43,614 nucleotides of DNA from UBA7867 sp964579205 (GTDB taxonomy: Bacteria; Bacillota; Clostridia; Christensenellales; UBA1242), in the NCBI GenBank assembly GCA_964579205.1, contig CAZOFH010000008.1:1-43614 (forward strand), written 5' to 3'. The position numbers and the translations under genes were made by a program. Under the pieces are notes generated by a model, which saw nothing but the letters and a program-made list of their open reading frames with translations, had not been told where the DNA came from and did not search any database. This document shows, in pieces, positions 6,714 to 17,600 of the stretch. The first letter of the stretch is position 1; every line of letters starts with the position of its first letter.

Positions 6714-9700
6714 TTAGTGTACAGTCTGCATCGCTTCGCTCAGTTTGACTGACACAACCTTACTTACACCTTTATTTTCCATAGTGACCCCATAGAGGTT
6801 GTCGGCGAGTTCCATCGTAGGTTTACGGTGAGTGATGACGATGAATTGCGTCTCGCTCGCGAACCTATGCAGATATTTTGCGAATCGCTCTACATTGGCG
6901 TCATCCAGTGCCGCGTCAATCTCGTCAAGCAAACAGAATGGCATTGGCCTCAATTTGAGTATGGCGAATAGTATTGCGATCGCAGTCAGTGACTTTTCGC
7001 CACCGCTCAATAGAGACAGATTGCCGCCCAAAGCCTTGCCCGGTGGCACAGCCTTTATCTCGACACCCGCGGTCAGCACATCGCCCTCGGTAAGGTTCAA
7101 TTCGGCACTACCACCGCCAAACAATTCTCTAAAAATTTTGCCAAAATTCTGGTTGATACGGTCGAATTGCGTCATAAATCGCTCGGTCATCTGGTCGCTC
7201 AACTCCTTGATTACGCCCAAAACATCCGCCTCCGCCTGCTTTAGGTCGCCCAACTGAGTGCTGAGTTCGGTGTAGCGCTCGTCCAGTGCCTTGCTATCCT
7301 CGATTGCGTTTACGTTTACATTGCCGAGCCTGTTGATTTCGCGGCGGACTTCGTTTATCCTTGAGCCGCAATTCGTCGGGTCAAAGTCGCTATCCTTGAG
7401 TTCGAGCGCAGTCAGATATGTGAGTTCATAATCCTCCAAAATCCTGTCCTGCATATTCTCTATATTGGTGTCAATCTGAGCGAGACGTGCCTCTTCGTGA
7501 AAAATCCGCTCGTTGAGGCGATTGAGTTCGCCATTGAGCCCGTTTCTCCGCTCCTCAATTTCTGCGATGGAATCGTGCAAATCATCCTTTACCGCCTCCA
7601 TTTCGCCGATTTTGGCTTTGACCGCATCTAGTTTTTGACTAGTCGCGTCATAATCGTCATCTCCGCTATCCCCTGACATCGCGCGAGTCAACTCAATCGT
7701 CGCGTTATTCTTAGCGAAAAGGGCGCTGTCCTCTTCTAGGTCTTGATTGAGTGCTTCTTGCGCATCCACCAACCTAGCGATTTCGGCATCAAAAGTCGTT
7801 AGTTCGCTCTCAAGAGTCGCGATTTCTATCTTCTGCTCTACAATCTGCTCGTTGAGACTGTCCCTCTTGGCACACAAAATCTCATACTGGCTCTTGGCTC
7901 TACAGTCACTAGGCGTGCCATCAACCTCAGGCAGACTGGCGACACTCGCCTCGTTAAACATCTCTAGTTCGCTAGCCATAGCCTCTTTGCGTGCGAGCAG
8001 CCGAGCAATCTCTTGCCTAACAGCCTCCAATTCGCCCTCAAAATTGTCACTATCTTCTTGAGAATGGTGTAAAATCTCCTCTTTTTGAGCAAATTCTATG
8101 TCTATTTCGTGCAAAATCCGGGTCTGATTTTCAATTTCCGCAGTCAGTTTTTGGCGCAATTCTTGATAATTCGTCACAGCATTTTTGTATTCGTTGAGAT
8201 GCGACTGCTGAATCTTTAACTTTTCGACAATGGTCTCAATCTCGCGCTCACGACACAAGAGGTTGTTTACCTCGGCTTTTTTGCTACCACCTGCGATAGA
8301 GCCACCAGTGTTGAGCACGTCTCCGTCTAGCGTCACTATTTTAAAGCCAAAACGACTCGCGCGTGCCAATTTGAGCGCAACATCCATATCGCGCACCACT
8401 ACTGTGCTGCCGAGCAAACTCTCCATTACTACCCCAAGGCTTGGGTCAAAAGCAATCAATTCACTAGCGATGCCGAAACAGCCCTGCTCCCTCAAGAGCC
8501 CCAAGAAGTTTGGGTTTAGGCTCTTTGGCTTGACTGAATTTATCGGCAAAAAGGTCGCACGCCCCATATTCTTGCTCTTGAGGTACTGCACCAATCGCTT
8601 TGCATCTTGCTCATTGCGAGTCACCACATTTTGCACAGCGAACCCCAATGCCATTTCGATAGCGCATTCAAACTGCTGCGGCACGGTGATGAGTTCGCCG
8701 ACCACCCCGACTATCAGCGCCTTGAGTTCGGCATTTTTGCTAGCATCGAGTAGCAGACGCCTCACGGTATTATTGTACCCCTCGTAATCGTCCTGCATCT
8801 CTTGCAAAATTTTGCGTCTCGACTCTAATTTATTGAGTTCGATGCTGGCATCGTTGTACTTGGCTTGAGACGCGGCGAGGTTTCCCTCGAGAATACCGAG
8901 ATTCTCTTTTAGCGAAGAAAGGTTGTTGCGCGCTTGACGCCTAGCATCATCAGCCTCGCCACACACGCGTTTTGCCTGCTCGTACGCGACTACGGCACCC
9001 TCTTTTTTGATAGCCAAAGCCTCTTGTCTATCCTTGAGTTCTGCTAGATTTTCCTCTACTCCAGCCACCTCGGCAGTGAGGCGGGCGATATTTGACTTGA
9101 CCTGACTAATTTTGTCTATGGCATTCTGCATATCTTGGGTGTTGCCCCCCATCATACGCTCATTCGCCTTGGTCTGCTCTAGCACTTGGGTATAGATATT
9201 CTGCAATTCGTCACATTTGGCACGCAACTCGCCCAAAGCGTTCAGTTTTTGGCTCTTGGTCTCTTGAGTAGCCACTATCTGACTATTCAATTTTTCAAAT
9301 TGCTTGCGTTGCTCCGCCATTCTGCCCTCAATTTGTGCATTCTGCTCAGCCAAGTACCTCAGCCGCTCCTGATTGACCCTGCGGTCACCAGCGACTTTCT
9401 CAAGATTGACTGTCAACCGCAAGACTTCGTCATTCATCGCCTGAATCTGCTCGTCCAGCGCCTTTATCCCTTCCAAAGACTCATTTAGACTCTGAGTAGC
9501 ATTGCTGATACTAGCCTCTTTTTCGCTAGCATCCTCGCGCAGCCCCTCGATAATATCGCTGATTTTTTGCTTGTTGTGACTAGCATTCTCAAAATTGTAT
9601 ATGTAGTTGTTTATCTCTAGATATTTGAGTTTGTCGCGCAATTCGAGATACTTTTTTGCCTTGACCGCTTGGTCACGCATCGGCATCAACTGCCTCTCAA

Positions 9701-10292
9701 TCTCGATGACAGTGTTGTCGAGCAGGGCTAGATTTTCCCTAGTCTTGGCTAACTTGTTCTCCGCCTCATTCTTGCGCTCCTTAAACTTGGCAATGCCTGC
9801 CGCCTCCTCAAAAATCGAACGCCTATCCTCGGGCTTGCTCGACACAATCTGCTCTACGCGACCTTGACCAATGATAGAATAACCGTCTCTACCGATACCG
9901 CTGTCGTGGAGCAAATTCCTGATATCCTTGAGCAGGCACGGCGTGCGGTTGAGACTATATTCGCTAGTGCCCGAGCGGTACAGTTTACGCGAAATGACTA
10001 CCTCGTCATAGTCGAGATTAAACTGCTTGTCCTCATTACCAAAAACAAGGGATACCTCGCAATAAGACAGCCCTTTGCGCCCCTCAGCACCCTTAAAAAT
10101 TACATCCTGCATACTAGACCCACGCAAGTTTTTGGGGGCTTGTTCTCCCAAAACCCACCTGATAGCGTCTGCAAAATTCGACTTTCCACAGCCATTGGGA
10201 CCTACGATTGCGGTGATACCATCGCTAAACTCGATAGACAACTTGTCCGCAAAAGACTTGAACCCCAGCACCTCAATTCTCTTAAAACTCAA
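6714..10292 (-). CDS. smc: SMC chromosome condensation ATPase
   Basis: 1192 residues, typical for bacterial SMC. Head: Walker A GPNGCGKSN (31-39). Two long coiled-coil arms (about 165-510 and 670-1020, rich in E, K, L, A) flank a hinge near 520-650. The C-terminal head holds the signature LSGGEK (about 1095) and Walker B LLDEIDAALDD (about 1121). With ScpA and ScpB, which are not in this window, it condenses and separates chromosomes. The start is TTG at 10292, with AGGAGA about 8 bases upstream. It sits between plsX and ftsY; the rnc gene that usually precedes smc in Bacillus is not here. Confidence 0.97.
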   Translation of the reverse strand: MSFKRIEVLGFKSFADKLSIEFSDGITAIVGPNGCGKSNFADAIRWVLGEQAPKNLRGSSMQDVIFKGAEGRKGLSYCEVSLVFGNEDKQFNLDYDEVVISRKLYRSGTSEYSLNRTPCLLKDIRNLLHDSGIGRDGYSIIGQGRVEQIVSSKPEDRRSIFEEAAGIAKFKERKNEAENKLAKTRENLALLDNTVIEIERQLMPMRDQAVKAKKYLELRDKLKYLEINNYIYNFENASHNKQKISDIIEGLREDASEKEASISNATQSLNESLEGIKALDEQIQAMNDEVLRLTVNLEKVAGDRRVNQERLRYLAEQNAQIEGRMAEQRKQFEKLNSQIVATQETKSQKLNALGELRAKCDELQNIYTQVLEQTKANERMMGGNTQDMQNAIDKISQVKSNIARLTAEVAGVEENLAELKDRQEALAIKKEGAVVAYEQAKRVCGEADDARRQARNNLSSLKENLGILEGNLAASQAKYNDASIELNKLESRRKILQEMQDDYEGYNNTVRRLLLDASKNAELKALIVGVVGELITVPQQFECAIEMALGFAVQNVVTRNEQDAKRLVQYLKSKNMGRATFLPINSVKPKSLNPNFLGLLREQGCFGIASELIAFDPSLGVVMESLLGSTVVVRDMDVALKLARASRFGFKIVTLDGDVLNTGGSIAGGSKKAEVNNLLCREREIETIVEKLKIQQSHLNEYKNAVTNYQELRQKLTAEIENQTRILHEIDIEFAQKEEILHHSQEDSDNFEGELEAVRQEIARLLARKEAMASELEMFNEASVASLPEVDGTPSDCRAKSQYEILCAKRDSLNEQIVEQKIEIATLESELTTFDAEIARLVDAQEALNQDLEEDSALFAKNNATIELTRAMSGDSGDDDYDATSQKLDAVKAKIGEMEAVKDDLHDSIAEIEERRNGLNGELNRLNERIFHEEARLAQIDTNIENMQDRILEDYELTYLTALELKDSDFDPTNCGSRINEVRREINRLGNVNVNAIEDSKALDERYTELSTQLGDLKQAEADVLGVIKELSDQMTERFMTQFDRINQNFGKIFRELFGGGSAELNLTEGDVLTAGVEIKAVPPGKALGGNLSLLSGGEKSLTAIAILFAILKLRPMPFCLLDEIDAALDDANVERFAKYLHRFASETQFIVITHRKPTMELADNLYGVTMENKGVSKVVSVKLSEAMQTVH

Positions 10293-10328
10293 ATCAAAAA
10301 TCTCCTATTTTTGCCATTTGTTCCTAAA

Positions 10329-11357
10329 TTAGTTTTCCAATTCGCAACTGCGCAAAATATCGTCAGCGTCCGAAATCACATTGCCAATCTTGGTGAGCAA
10401 ATCACGCTCCGCAAAATCACGCACCTGCTCCATAGCAGATACCAAACTGTTGATTTGCGCCGACCCGTGCGCCTTGACCACTATCTGCCTCGTCCCCAAG
10501 AGAGGCGAGCCACCATATGCGTGATAATCATATCTGCGCATCACACCTTTGAGAGGCTTTTTGATGAGCAAACCGCCCATTTTGCCCCTGAATGACGACT
10601 TTAGCCCAGTCTTTAGCACGCCCATAAAATTTTGCAAAGTACCCTCGATACTCTTGAGCAAAATATTCCCGCAAAAACCGTCCGCCACAATGACGTCATA
10701 ATTGCCCGACAGCGCGTCTCTTGCCTCCATATTACCTACATAGTTTATCGGCAATTTTTGCAATATCTCGTGCACTGATTTTGCCAAATTATTGCCCTTG
10801 GCGTCCTCGACACCGACATTGAGTTGCGCCACTCTCGGCTGAGGGATACCCTCGATTACACGCATAAATTCGCTACCCATTAGGGCGAAATGTGCTAGAT
10901 TGATAGGCTTGCAATCCATATTTGCGCCACAGTCAATGAGCAATACCTTGCCCCCTTTGATAGTAGGCAGCAATGGTGCTAGCCCGGGGCGAGATACACT
11001 CTTTAACCTACCGAGTTTGAGCACGGCTCCACTGAGTACTGCCCCCGTACTACCCGCAGAAACCAGCCCTGCATATTCACCCGATTTGAGCAAGTCGAGC
11101 GCCACCACGATAGAACTATCGCGCTTTGTACGCAGTGCCTCTACTGGTGACTCGTTGCAAGTGATGACGCCATTGGCATTCTTGACACTGATATTTGCAT
11201 CACGGGTATCCTTGGTCGCCAAGACAGCGTTTATCTCCTCCTCTTTACCTACCAAAACGATGCTATCCCCTGCGTGCTTAAACAAAAACACAAGGCACGC
11301 GTCGATTATCTCACCGAGGGTCTGGTCGCCACCGTGCGCATCTACCAAAATTTTCAT
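10329..11357 (-). CDS. plsX: PlsX, acyl-ACP:phosphate acyltransferase
   Basis: 342 residues. It makes acyl-phosphate from acyl-ACP, the donor used by PlsY for phosphatidic acid. Visible hallmarks: N-terminal ILVDAHGGD, VSAGSTGAVLSGA, the central DCGAN and DGFCGNILLKSIEG, GGSPLLG and VKAHGSA near the C-terminus. I use ATG 11357, since AAGGAG lies 6 bases upstream and the family begins here; the open frame extends upstream but has no matching ribosome site. The normally invariant DAMGGD reads DAHGGD. First gene of the plsX-smc-ftsY run; fabD, fabG, acpP and rnc, present between plsX and smc in Bacillus, are missing here. Confidence 0.96.
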   Translation of the reverse strand: MKILVDAHGGDQTLGEIIDACLVFLFKHAGDSIVLVGKEEEINAVLATKDTRDANISVKNANGVITCNESPVEALRTKRDSSIVVALDLLKSGEYAGLVSAGSTGAVLSGAVLKLGRLKSVSRPGLAPLLPTIKGGKVLLIDCGANMDCKPINLAHFALMGSEFMRVIEGIPQPRVAQLNVGVEDAKGNNLAKSVHEILQKLPINYVGNMEARDALSGNYDVIVADGFCGNILLKSIEGTLQNFMGVLKTGLKSSFRGKMGGLLIKKPLKGVMRRYDYHAYGGSPLLGTRQIVVKAHGSAQINSLVSAMEQVRDFAERDLLTKIGNVISDADDILRSCELEN

Positions 11358-11392
11358 ACTTTTCTCCTTCTGAATAAAACTACTTTGCTTCA

Positions 11393-11421
11393 ATTTTACC
11401 ATAAAATCGCGCAATTTACAA
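11393..11421 (-). promoter_or_regulatory. plsX operon promoter
   Basis: Minus strand: -35 TTGTAA (11416-11421), 17 bases, -10 TAAAAT (11393-11398) preceded by TGG (extended -10). No obvious FapR-type operator was recognised around it. Confidence 0.65.
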
Positions 11422-11452
11422 TTAATTTGGGCAAAAAACTTTGGTTGCGCAC

Positions 11453-11537
11453 AAAAAACAGCCCTTTTTGAGAGGATACTACCGTCCGAACCGTCATTTT
11501 TGAGCGGCTCTCGCATTATCCTATAGGACTGTTTTTG
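11453..11537. terminator. Long bidirectional hairpin between the giant gene and plsX
   Basis: The outer arms AAAAACAG (11454-11461) and CTGTTTTT (11529-11536) pair perfectly and continue as CC/GG after one mismatch. An inner stem AGGATA (11473-11478) / TATCCT (11517-11522) follows, with a loop of about 38 bases containing GAGC/GCTC (11502-11510). The A and T ends make it a plausible terminator in both directions, most likely for the giant gene on the minus strand. It is larger and more branched than the other terminators here. Confidence 0.6.
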
Positions 11538-11602
11538 CGTTAAAAATGAAAACCAGTTATTAAAATATTATTCTAACTTGTAGTTTAGTTTGATTTTTGG
11601 GA

Positions 11603-14600
11603 CTACTGGCTAGCAGAGGTTGACACGGTAGCAACAACTTGAGGCACTCTCTGAATTTTGGTAATTGTGCTCTGCATATACGTGTCATTGAAGGTGCCAT
11701 CAGCGTTATATTCATTGCCCCATTTAATATATTCGTGATCATACTTTGTCGCCCAAGCTTTAATACCATAAACATCACTTTGCACAGAACCCAAACCTAA
11801 ACCTGAAAGATCTTCTGTGTAATCTGTACCATTCCAATGATAAACTTTCGTTTTTGGATCTTTAGTCCATATCAAATAATCGGACTGCTTTGTGGCTAAT
11901 ATAACCACATTTACCCAATATTCATTACGGGCTTCAACTGCCAAATTATTAGATTTTGCCTCAGTTATTATAGTATTGGCATAACTGATAAAACTGCTGT
12001 CAGAAACAGAATCTAACGCATCTTTGTTTTGGAAATTGTATACATCGAATACTCCTTTTATATATACCTTGTCATCTGCAGATTGACATTCTATCGCACG
12101 ATATCCTACATCAAACATAATTACATTATCGAGATAAATTTTACGTGCTCCCTCATTTGATGCATTGATAGTCGAATGAGCAAAAGTCCTAAATAGAGAA
12201 TTTTTGATATAAACCGTATCATTACCGCCTAATTCGACCGCTCTAAACATATTGAACATAGTGCAATAAGCAATCCTCTGTGGGCTAGATAGTTGGATGT
12301 GATAACTATCTCGACTTTTATCAAAATTTGAACCTTGTAATTGTAGGTTGATAGCATTAGTCAATGTTGTAGCAATATAACCCCATTGGGTCACTGTGCT
12401 ATTGTTATTACAATGAGAATAATTAATCAAATTCCCGTTACCATAAATGGTAGTTTTTGCAGCGTATGCATCCAGTCTAGAATACTCACCCTTGACTATT
12501 AGGTCCTTTTGGTCATCGTGCCCCAAACTTTTTTGCAATACAATTTCAGCCCCACCATTCACGTAGCCTGCCTGATTCCACACATTGACGGCATTGACAA
12601 TGTGAAATGTATACTTGGTTAGTTCTCTAAATCGGTTTGAGGCGGTCAAAGTGAATTCGCCTTTTGAAAAATCGTCATTATAAACCTCATCCAAAGAACT
12701 AAACGGAGCATTACCCAATGTCAGTTTGACATATGTTTGATTATCTTTGTCAGTAGGCATCACCAACTCGAGCGGTATAGAAGTATTGGAGAGCGACCAC
12801 ACAATGCCATTGACATCAGCACCTGCAGTATATTTGATAGGCATCAGATAGAAATTTTCTATCTTCCCCTTTGTTTCATCGTCTTTTTCGGTATAATACG
12901 AGTAATTGCCGATGACACGAATATTCTGCAAGCCGCATTCTTTCTCTTCTACACTGTTGTCGTGACTAACAAATGCAACAGAACTGATACCGTCACGATA
13001 GATGCTGATAGTCTGGCTCAATTCTTTGTAACCCACTGTAATAGTCGTCGCAAAAATCGGCTGCTCATTGTATTTTGCCAAAGGCACTACTACGCACCCG
13101 CTAGCCACATTGACTGTAGCACTACCTTGAGTCACTCTAAAGTTCCCCAAAATCTCATCATCTAGCGTACCGGCAGGCTCGGCATTGATAAACAACTCGA
13201 GCGTATTGACATCAGCCTTGACATACACTACTCCGTCATCGCCGACTATTGCCTGCCCTGCATTCGGCGACAGAATAAATGAGGTAATGTCTTGGTAAGC
13301 AATCTCGATAGTCTTGGTCGTGCCGCTCTCGGCGCAATCGCTCGCTTTTGCCTCGATTACCGCAGTACCAAATGCGGTAAACACTACCTCATCGCCAGAG
13401 AGGCTAGCAGGACCCGAGACGAGTCTCATAGTCACACCGCGATCGGTAGCGTCGTCAGGACGCGCAAGCGCTGCGAGACTAATTACCTTTGACGAAGTCT
13501 GTATGGCAGACACTACTTTGCCATTGTAGACAAAGTCAATACCTGTAGTCAACTGAATCACCTTGACAGTCACTTTGGTACTGCTGTCGCAGCCACCAAA
13601 GCCTATCGTAATATCACCCAAACCAGCCTTTTTGCCAGTAAGAGTCAAGATATTGCCATTAACAGACAAGCCATGGCTAGCCTCATTGTTGGTCCGAGCA
13701 GTCATCGTGCCATTCACCAAATCGAGAGGCTGGACATTGGTCACGACAAACTGGATACTCTCGCCCACGCGCACTTCGGTCTGAGTATAGTACAACTCAA
13801 AGCTCTCCGCCTTGCCGCGCGTGCTACGGATGCTGAATGTACGGCTCGCCTCGCTCAAGCCATTATATAGGACGCTGACGGTAATCTTTACCTCTTGCCC
13901 GGTGTAAAAAGTAATCATTCCGCCGAGAACGGTAGCGACGCTAGTGTTGGAAGAGCGATACTCAATAGTCTTGCGCTCCATAGCGTCCGCCGTACCAAAA
14001 GTCGCCCCAATATCGTAGTCTGTGTACGAAGTCACTACAGTCGTATTGGTGTCGATCGCGTTTTGCAGTGTAGCAGGCAGCGAAATCTGAGCGACTCTGT
14101 AGATATAAATCGTCAGAGTTTGCGTCCAATCGCCTGCCGAAACGCTCACGGTAGACGCTCCTCCTGACAGAATATTTACCTGACCTGCCGCATCCACAGA
14201 CACGCTATTACCACTAGTCACAGCAAAAGCAAAATCTGCTACAGCGCGCGATGGCATTGGATAAATGATAGCCTGTCTACTATCTGTGTAGTCGATGACA
14301 AAGTCAAGCCCTGTGCCGCCATTAGGGACAGCGAAGACATTGTAACTAGGGTCATTCACGATTTTGACACTCGCGGTAGCATCTACTGCATCATCATAAT
14401 CATTGACGACCTTGACCACGATATTGGCCTCACCGCTACCACAAACTGTTACCAAGCCCATACTATCCACAGTCGCAACGCTAGTATTGGTCGAGGTAAA
14501 TACGAGGTGATGCATAGACAATTTTACCCCAAAAGAGGTCGCCACGCACTCATACTGCAGAGGCAAGGTTGTATTGACCGCATAATTGGTCACGATGTAG

Positions 14601-17600
14601 CCAGTCTGCTGACTATTGTTGATAATATTCACCCCTGCAGCACGGTGTAGCACTCGCACAGTTTTACTCACGGATTGCGCACCATTAGGCGAAAGGTAAT
14701 TTAGCGACAGCGTTGCACTACCACCACCGACAAAATAGATAGTGTTGTTTTCCGTCGTAAACACGCTATCATCACCAGATGACAGGGTCACGCTAGTAGC
14801 GTAGTAGTCACTAGGGAACGCAGTATAATACCCCTCAGGCAAAGTATATGAGCCGAGCGAGTAATCACGCACGATTTCGCCCGCATACTCCTCCTCAATA
14901 GTCACGCTGAGAATGGTGCCCATAGTGCTCTGTATCGTCCTAGTCGCCTCCACACCGTCTACGAAAAATCTCAGCGTAACAGTGCCGGCGCGAGTGAATA
15001 CCAAATCGTCACCCTCCACGTGAGCAATATTGGCATTGTCTACCGAATATGCGATAACGTACTCACCCACACTAGGTCTAGCGGTGATCGGCGAAATCGC
15101 AGGAGCATACAACGCAGGGATATTGATAGCCCTGCCGTCTGCCCCGCTACCCAAAGCGGTCACATATCCGTCGCTAGGCGCGGTAGCACCGAATGTAATA
15201 GCACTTACCCTCTCGGTAACGACCACATTCACACTAGAATTGTTGATAGAAAGCTCGCCCGTCGCACCGCTCGACACAGTGATTACCCCGAGGTCGTCGA
15301 CGGTCATCCCGTCGAAAGAGCCTGAAATGTCGTTTTGCTCCTCGCTGTCACGGCAATCGAAAATATAGCTCTTGCCAGCCTCGATGACTACGCCGCTATT
15401 GCTAGGAGAAATGATAGTCACGCCGTTGTTGACACGGATAATAGTCAAGGTATCAGTAGCGCCGCCCTCTATCGCGGTGACGGTAATCTCGCACCTCGTA
15501 TCAGTCTCAGAGAAAGTAACCAAACCGCTCTCGCTCACGGTACAGCCGCCAATCGCCGAATATGTAACACCTGTATAGGTAGGCGCACGGTCATCCCCTG
15601 TAACTACTAATATGTGTACGACTTGATAAGTCGCGTCATGGGTCACGATTTTGCTGACGGTAGTACTAGCGTCTACAAATCGAATCTCATCAATGTACTT
15701 GCCTACCGAAATGCCGACATTGGCACTTTTTGTCCCCCAAACCACGGTGGCCACGCAATTACCGAACGTGTCTATAATCACTTTGCCAGCCGAAACGCTA
15801 GCCATATTATCCCCAGATAGAGAGACGCTAGGGGCTACAGCAATACCGTATTGAGGAGCGATACGCGTCAGCGTGCTAGGCAAGTCGAGGACCTTGTCCG
15901 CCTCGCTCATTGTGTCCAGCGTAAAGGTGTAATTTGTCCTAGATATTGCAAAGTCAGTCACGCATCCGAATGTCGACTGAATGCTGAAAGTATATGTGAT
16001 ATTACGTATCTGCGCGTACGCGTCGACATAACTAATACCGATAGTGATATTAGCGACTCCAGCGCGAGCAAAATTGACCACATCACCAGCCACGCTAGCG
16101 CATTCGTCTACCGTAGACACGGTGTAGCCTATCAATTCACCCGATGAATCAAAACCTGTAGGAATAATGTACGCTATCTCGACAGATTTTGACGCTGTGA
16201 TGAGGCTAGTCTGATTTTCCATAGCCGCGACTTCGGTAGCCACACCCGCAGCGGTAAAGTCACGGACACGCACATTGCTGATGCTATGGATATTAGCAGT
16301 GACAAAAACGTCTACAGTGCGAGTGTCGCCGCCAAAAGTCACAGTAGCCGTACCACATGCTGACTGTGTAATTTTGTAGACATCAGCAGTCGGAGTCGAC
16401 ATCGTACCCAAGCCTGAGAATGTCACAGTATAATCCTCGCTACCGAGCGCCGAACTACCGTCAATAAAGGTAAACGGCTCGCTCACTGGCACTACAAAAC
16501 GGTCTGCCCTGATGTCGATTTCGTAAGTAATGGTGCTAGTCTGCAGGTAAACAGTGATAGTCCTGCCGCCCATAGTAAATTCTAGGTCAATAGCCCGCTC
16601 TGCCTGCTGGAAAACCACGCTATTCGCATTGATAGTCGCGATACCTGTGTAGTTTTTGACTGTCCAATTAATTTCATTATCCACATTCGCATCACTAGGC
16701 TCGGCTTTTGGTAAAATCATCACAGTAGACTTGTTTACCGTAATGGTCATACCATTCTCGAGCGTGGTGCCACTGAGCGAAATCGCAGTCGCGCTACGCT
16801 TCACCAAAAAGTCGATGATGGCATTCGTGCCGACATTGCGCGCATTATGCACGCCGATAGATATGCTAGCCTCACCGCCCGAGAGGAATGTCACCTCAAA
16901 GCCATCCACACACGCCACATTAGGGTGACTAACCGAAACATCCACCTGCTCTACCACATCAGCAGCATTGAGTTGAGTAGGATAAACGGTGATATAGTCG
17001 GCTATATTGGTTGTGTTGTGACTTGCGTCAACATTATCAAAGACGAACTCCTGTGTACCAGTCACGCCAGTCTTTGCCGCTACGCGAGTGATACCACCAA
17101 AAGTACTCTCCACCACGATGCTCGCACTTTCGCAAATGCCACTAGCACCTATAATATCGCTCGCGTAAACTGCCGCAAAGGTCACCGTCACTTTCTCCGC
17201 ACGGGTAAATAGCAAATCGCTGCCCGCATTCACAGTAGCATCGCCGTCGGTCGTGAATTGAGTGACCAAATACTCCTCACTTACACCGCTGACGCCACTC
17301 GTCAACGCAACCGCATCTAGCCCGGTAATATACTCGCCATTGCCGACCCAGTCGACATCGGCGCTATTAGGAGCCAAGGTAGCAGCCGTCATACGCTCAA
17401 CGCAGACAATCTCGTATGTAGCACTGCCGAAATGAACGGTCATCGAGCCCGAGACGGTCAGTTTTGCGCCGTCAATCAGTACCGCCGCAGAATCGAGGGC
17501 TCCAAACACAGTATCAAAAGTGGCATTCGCTAGCACCGCGTCGGTAGGTTGTATCATAATGGTAGTCCCAGTCAATACACGGTAGGTAGACTGGTCGCCC

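Noticed and set aside
9864..10595. Plus-strand open frame of 243 codons opposite smc and plsX
   Set aside because: It runs antisense across two certain genes, has no ribosome site and no recognisable protein features.
11358..11516. N-terminal extension of plsX
   Set aside because: The added 53 residues are not PlsX-like, span the plsX promoter, and the ATG at 11357 has a clear ribosome site.
11603..11680. LPXTG sorting signal on the giant protein
   Set aside because: The C-terminus has no LPXTG, hydrophobic stretch or basic tail; anchoring must be by the N-terminal segment.
12585..12635. GATTCCAC and CTCTAAAT within the giant gene, resembling parts of elements A/B
   Set aside because: Inside coding sequence, wrong spacing, and no hairpin between them; chance matches.
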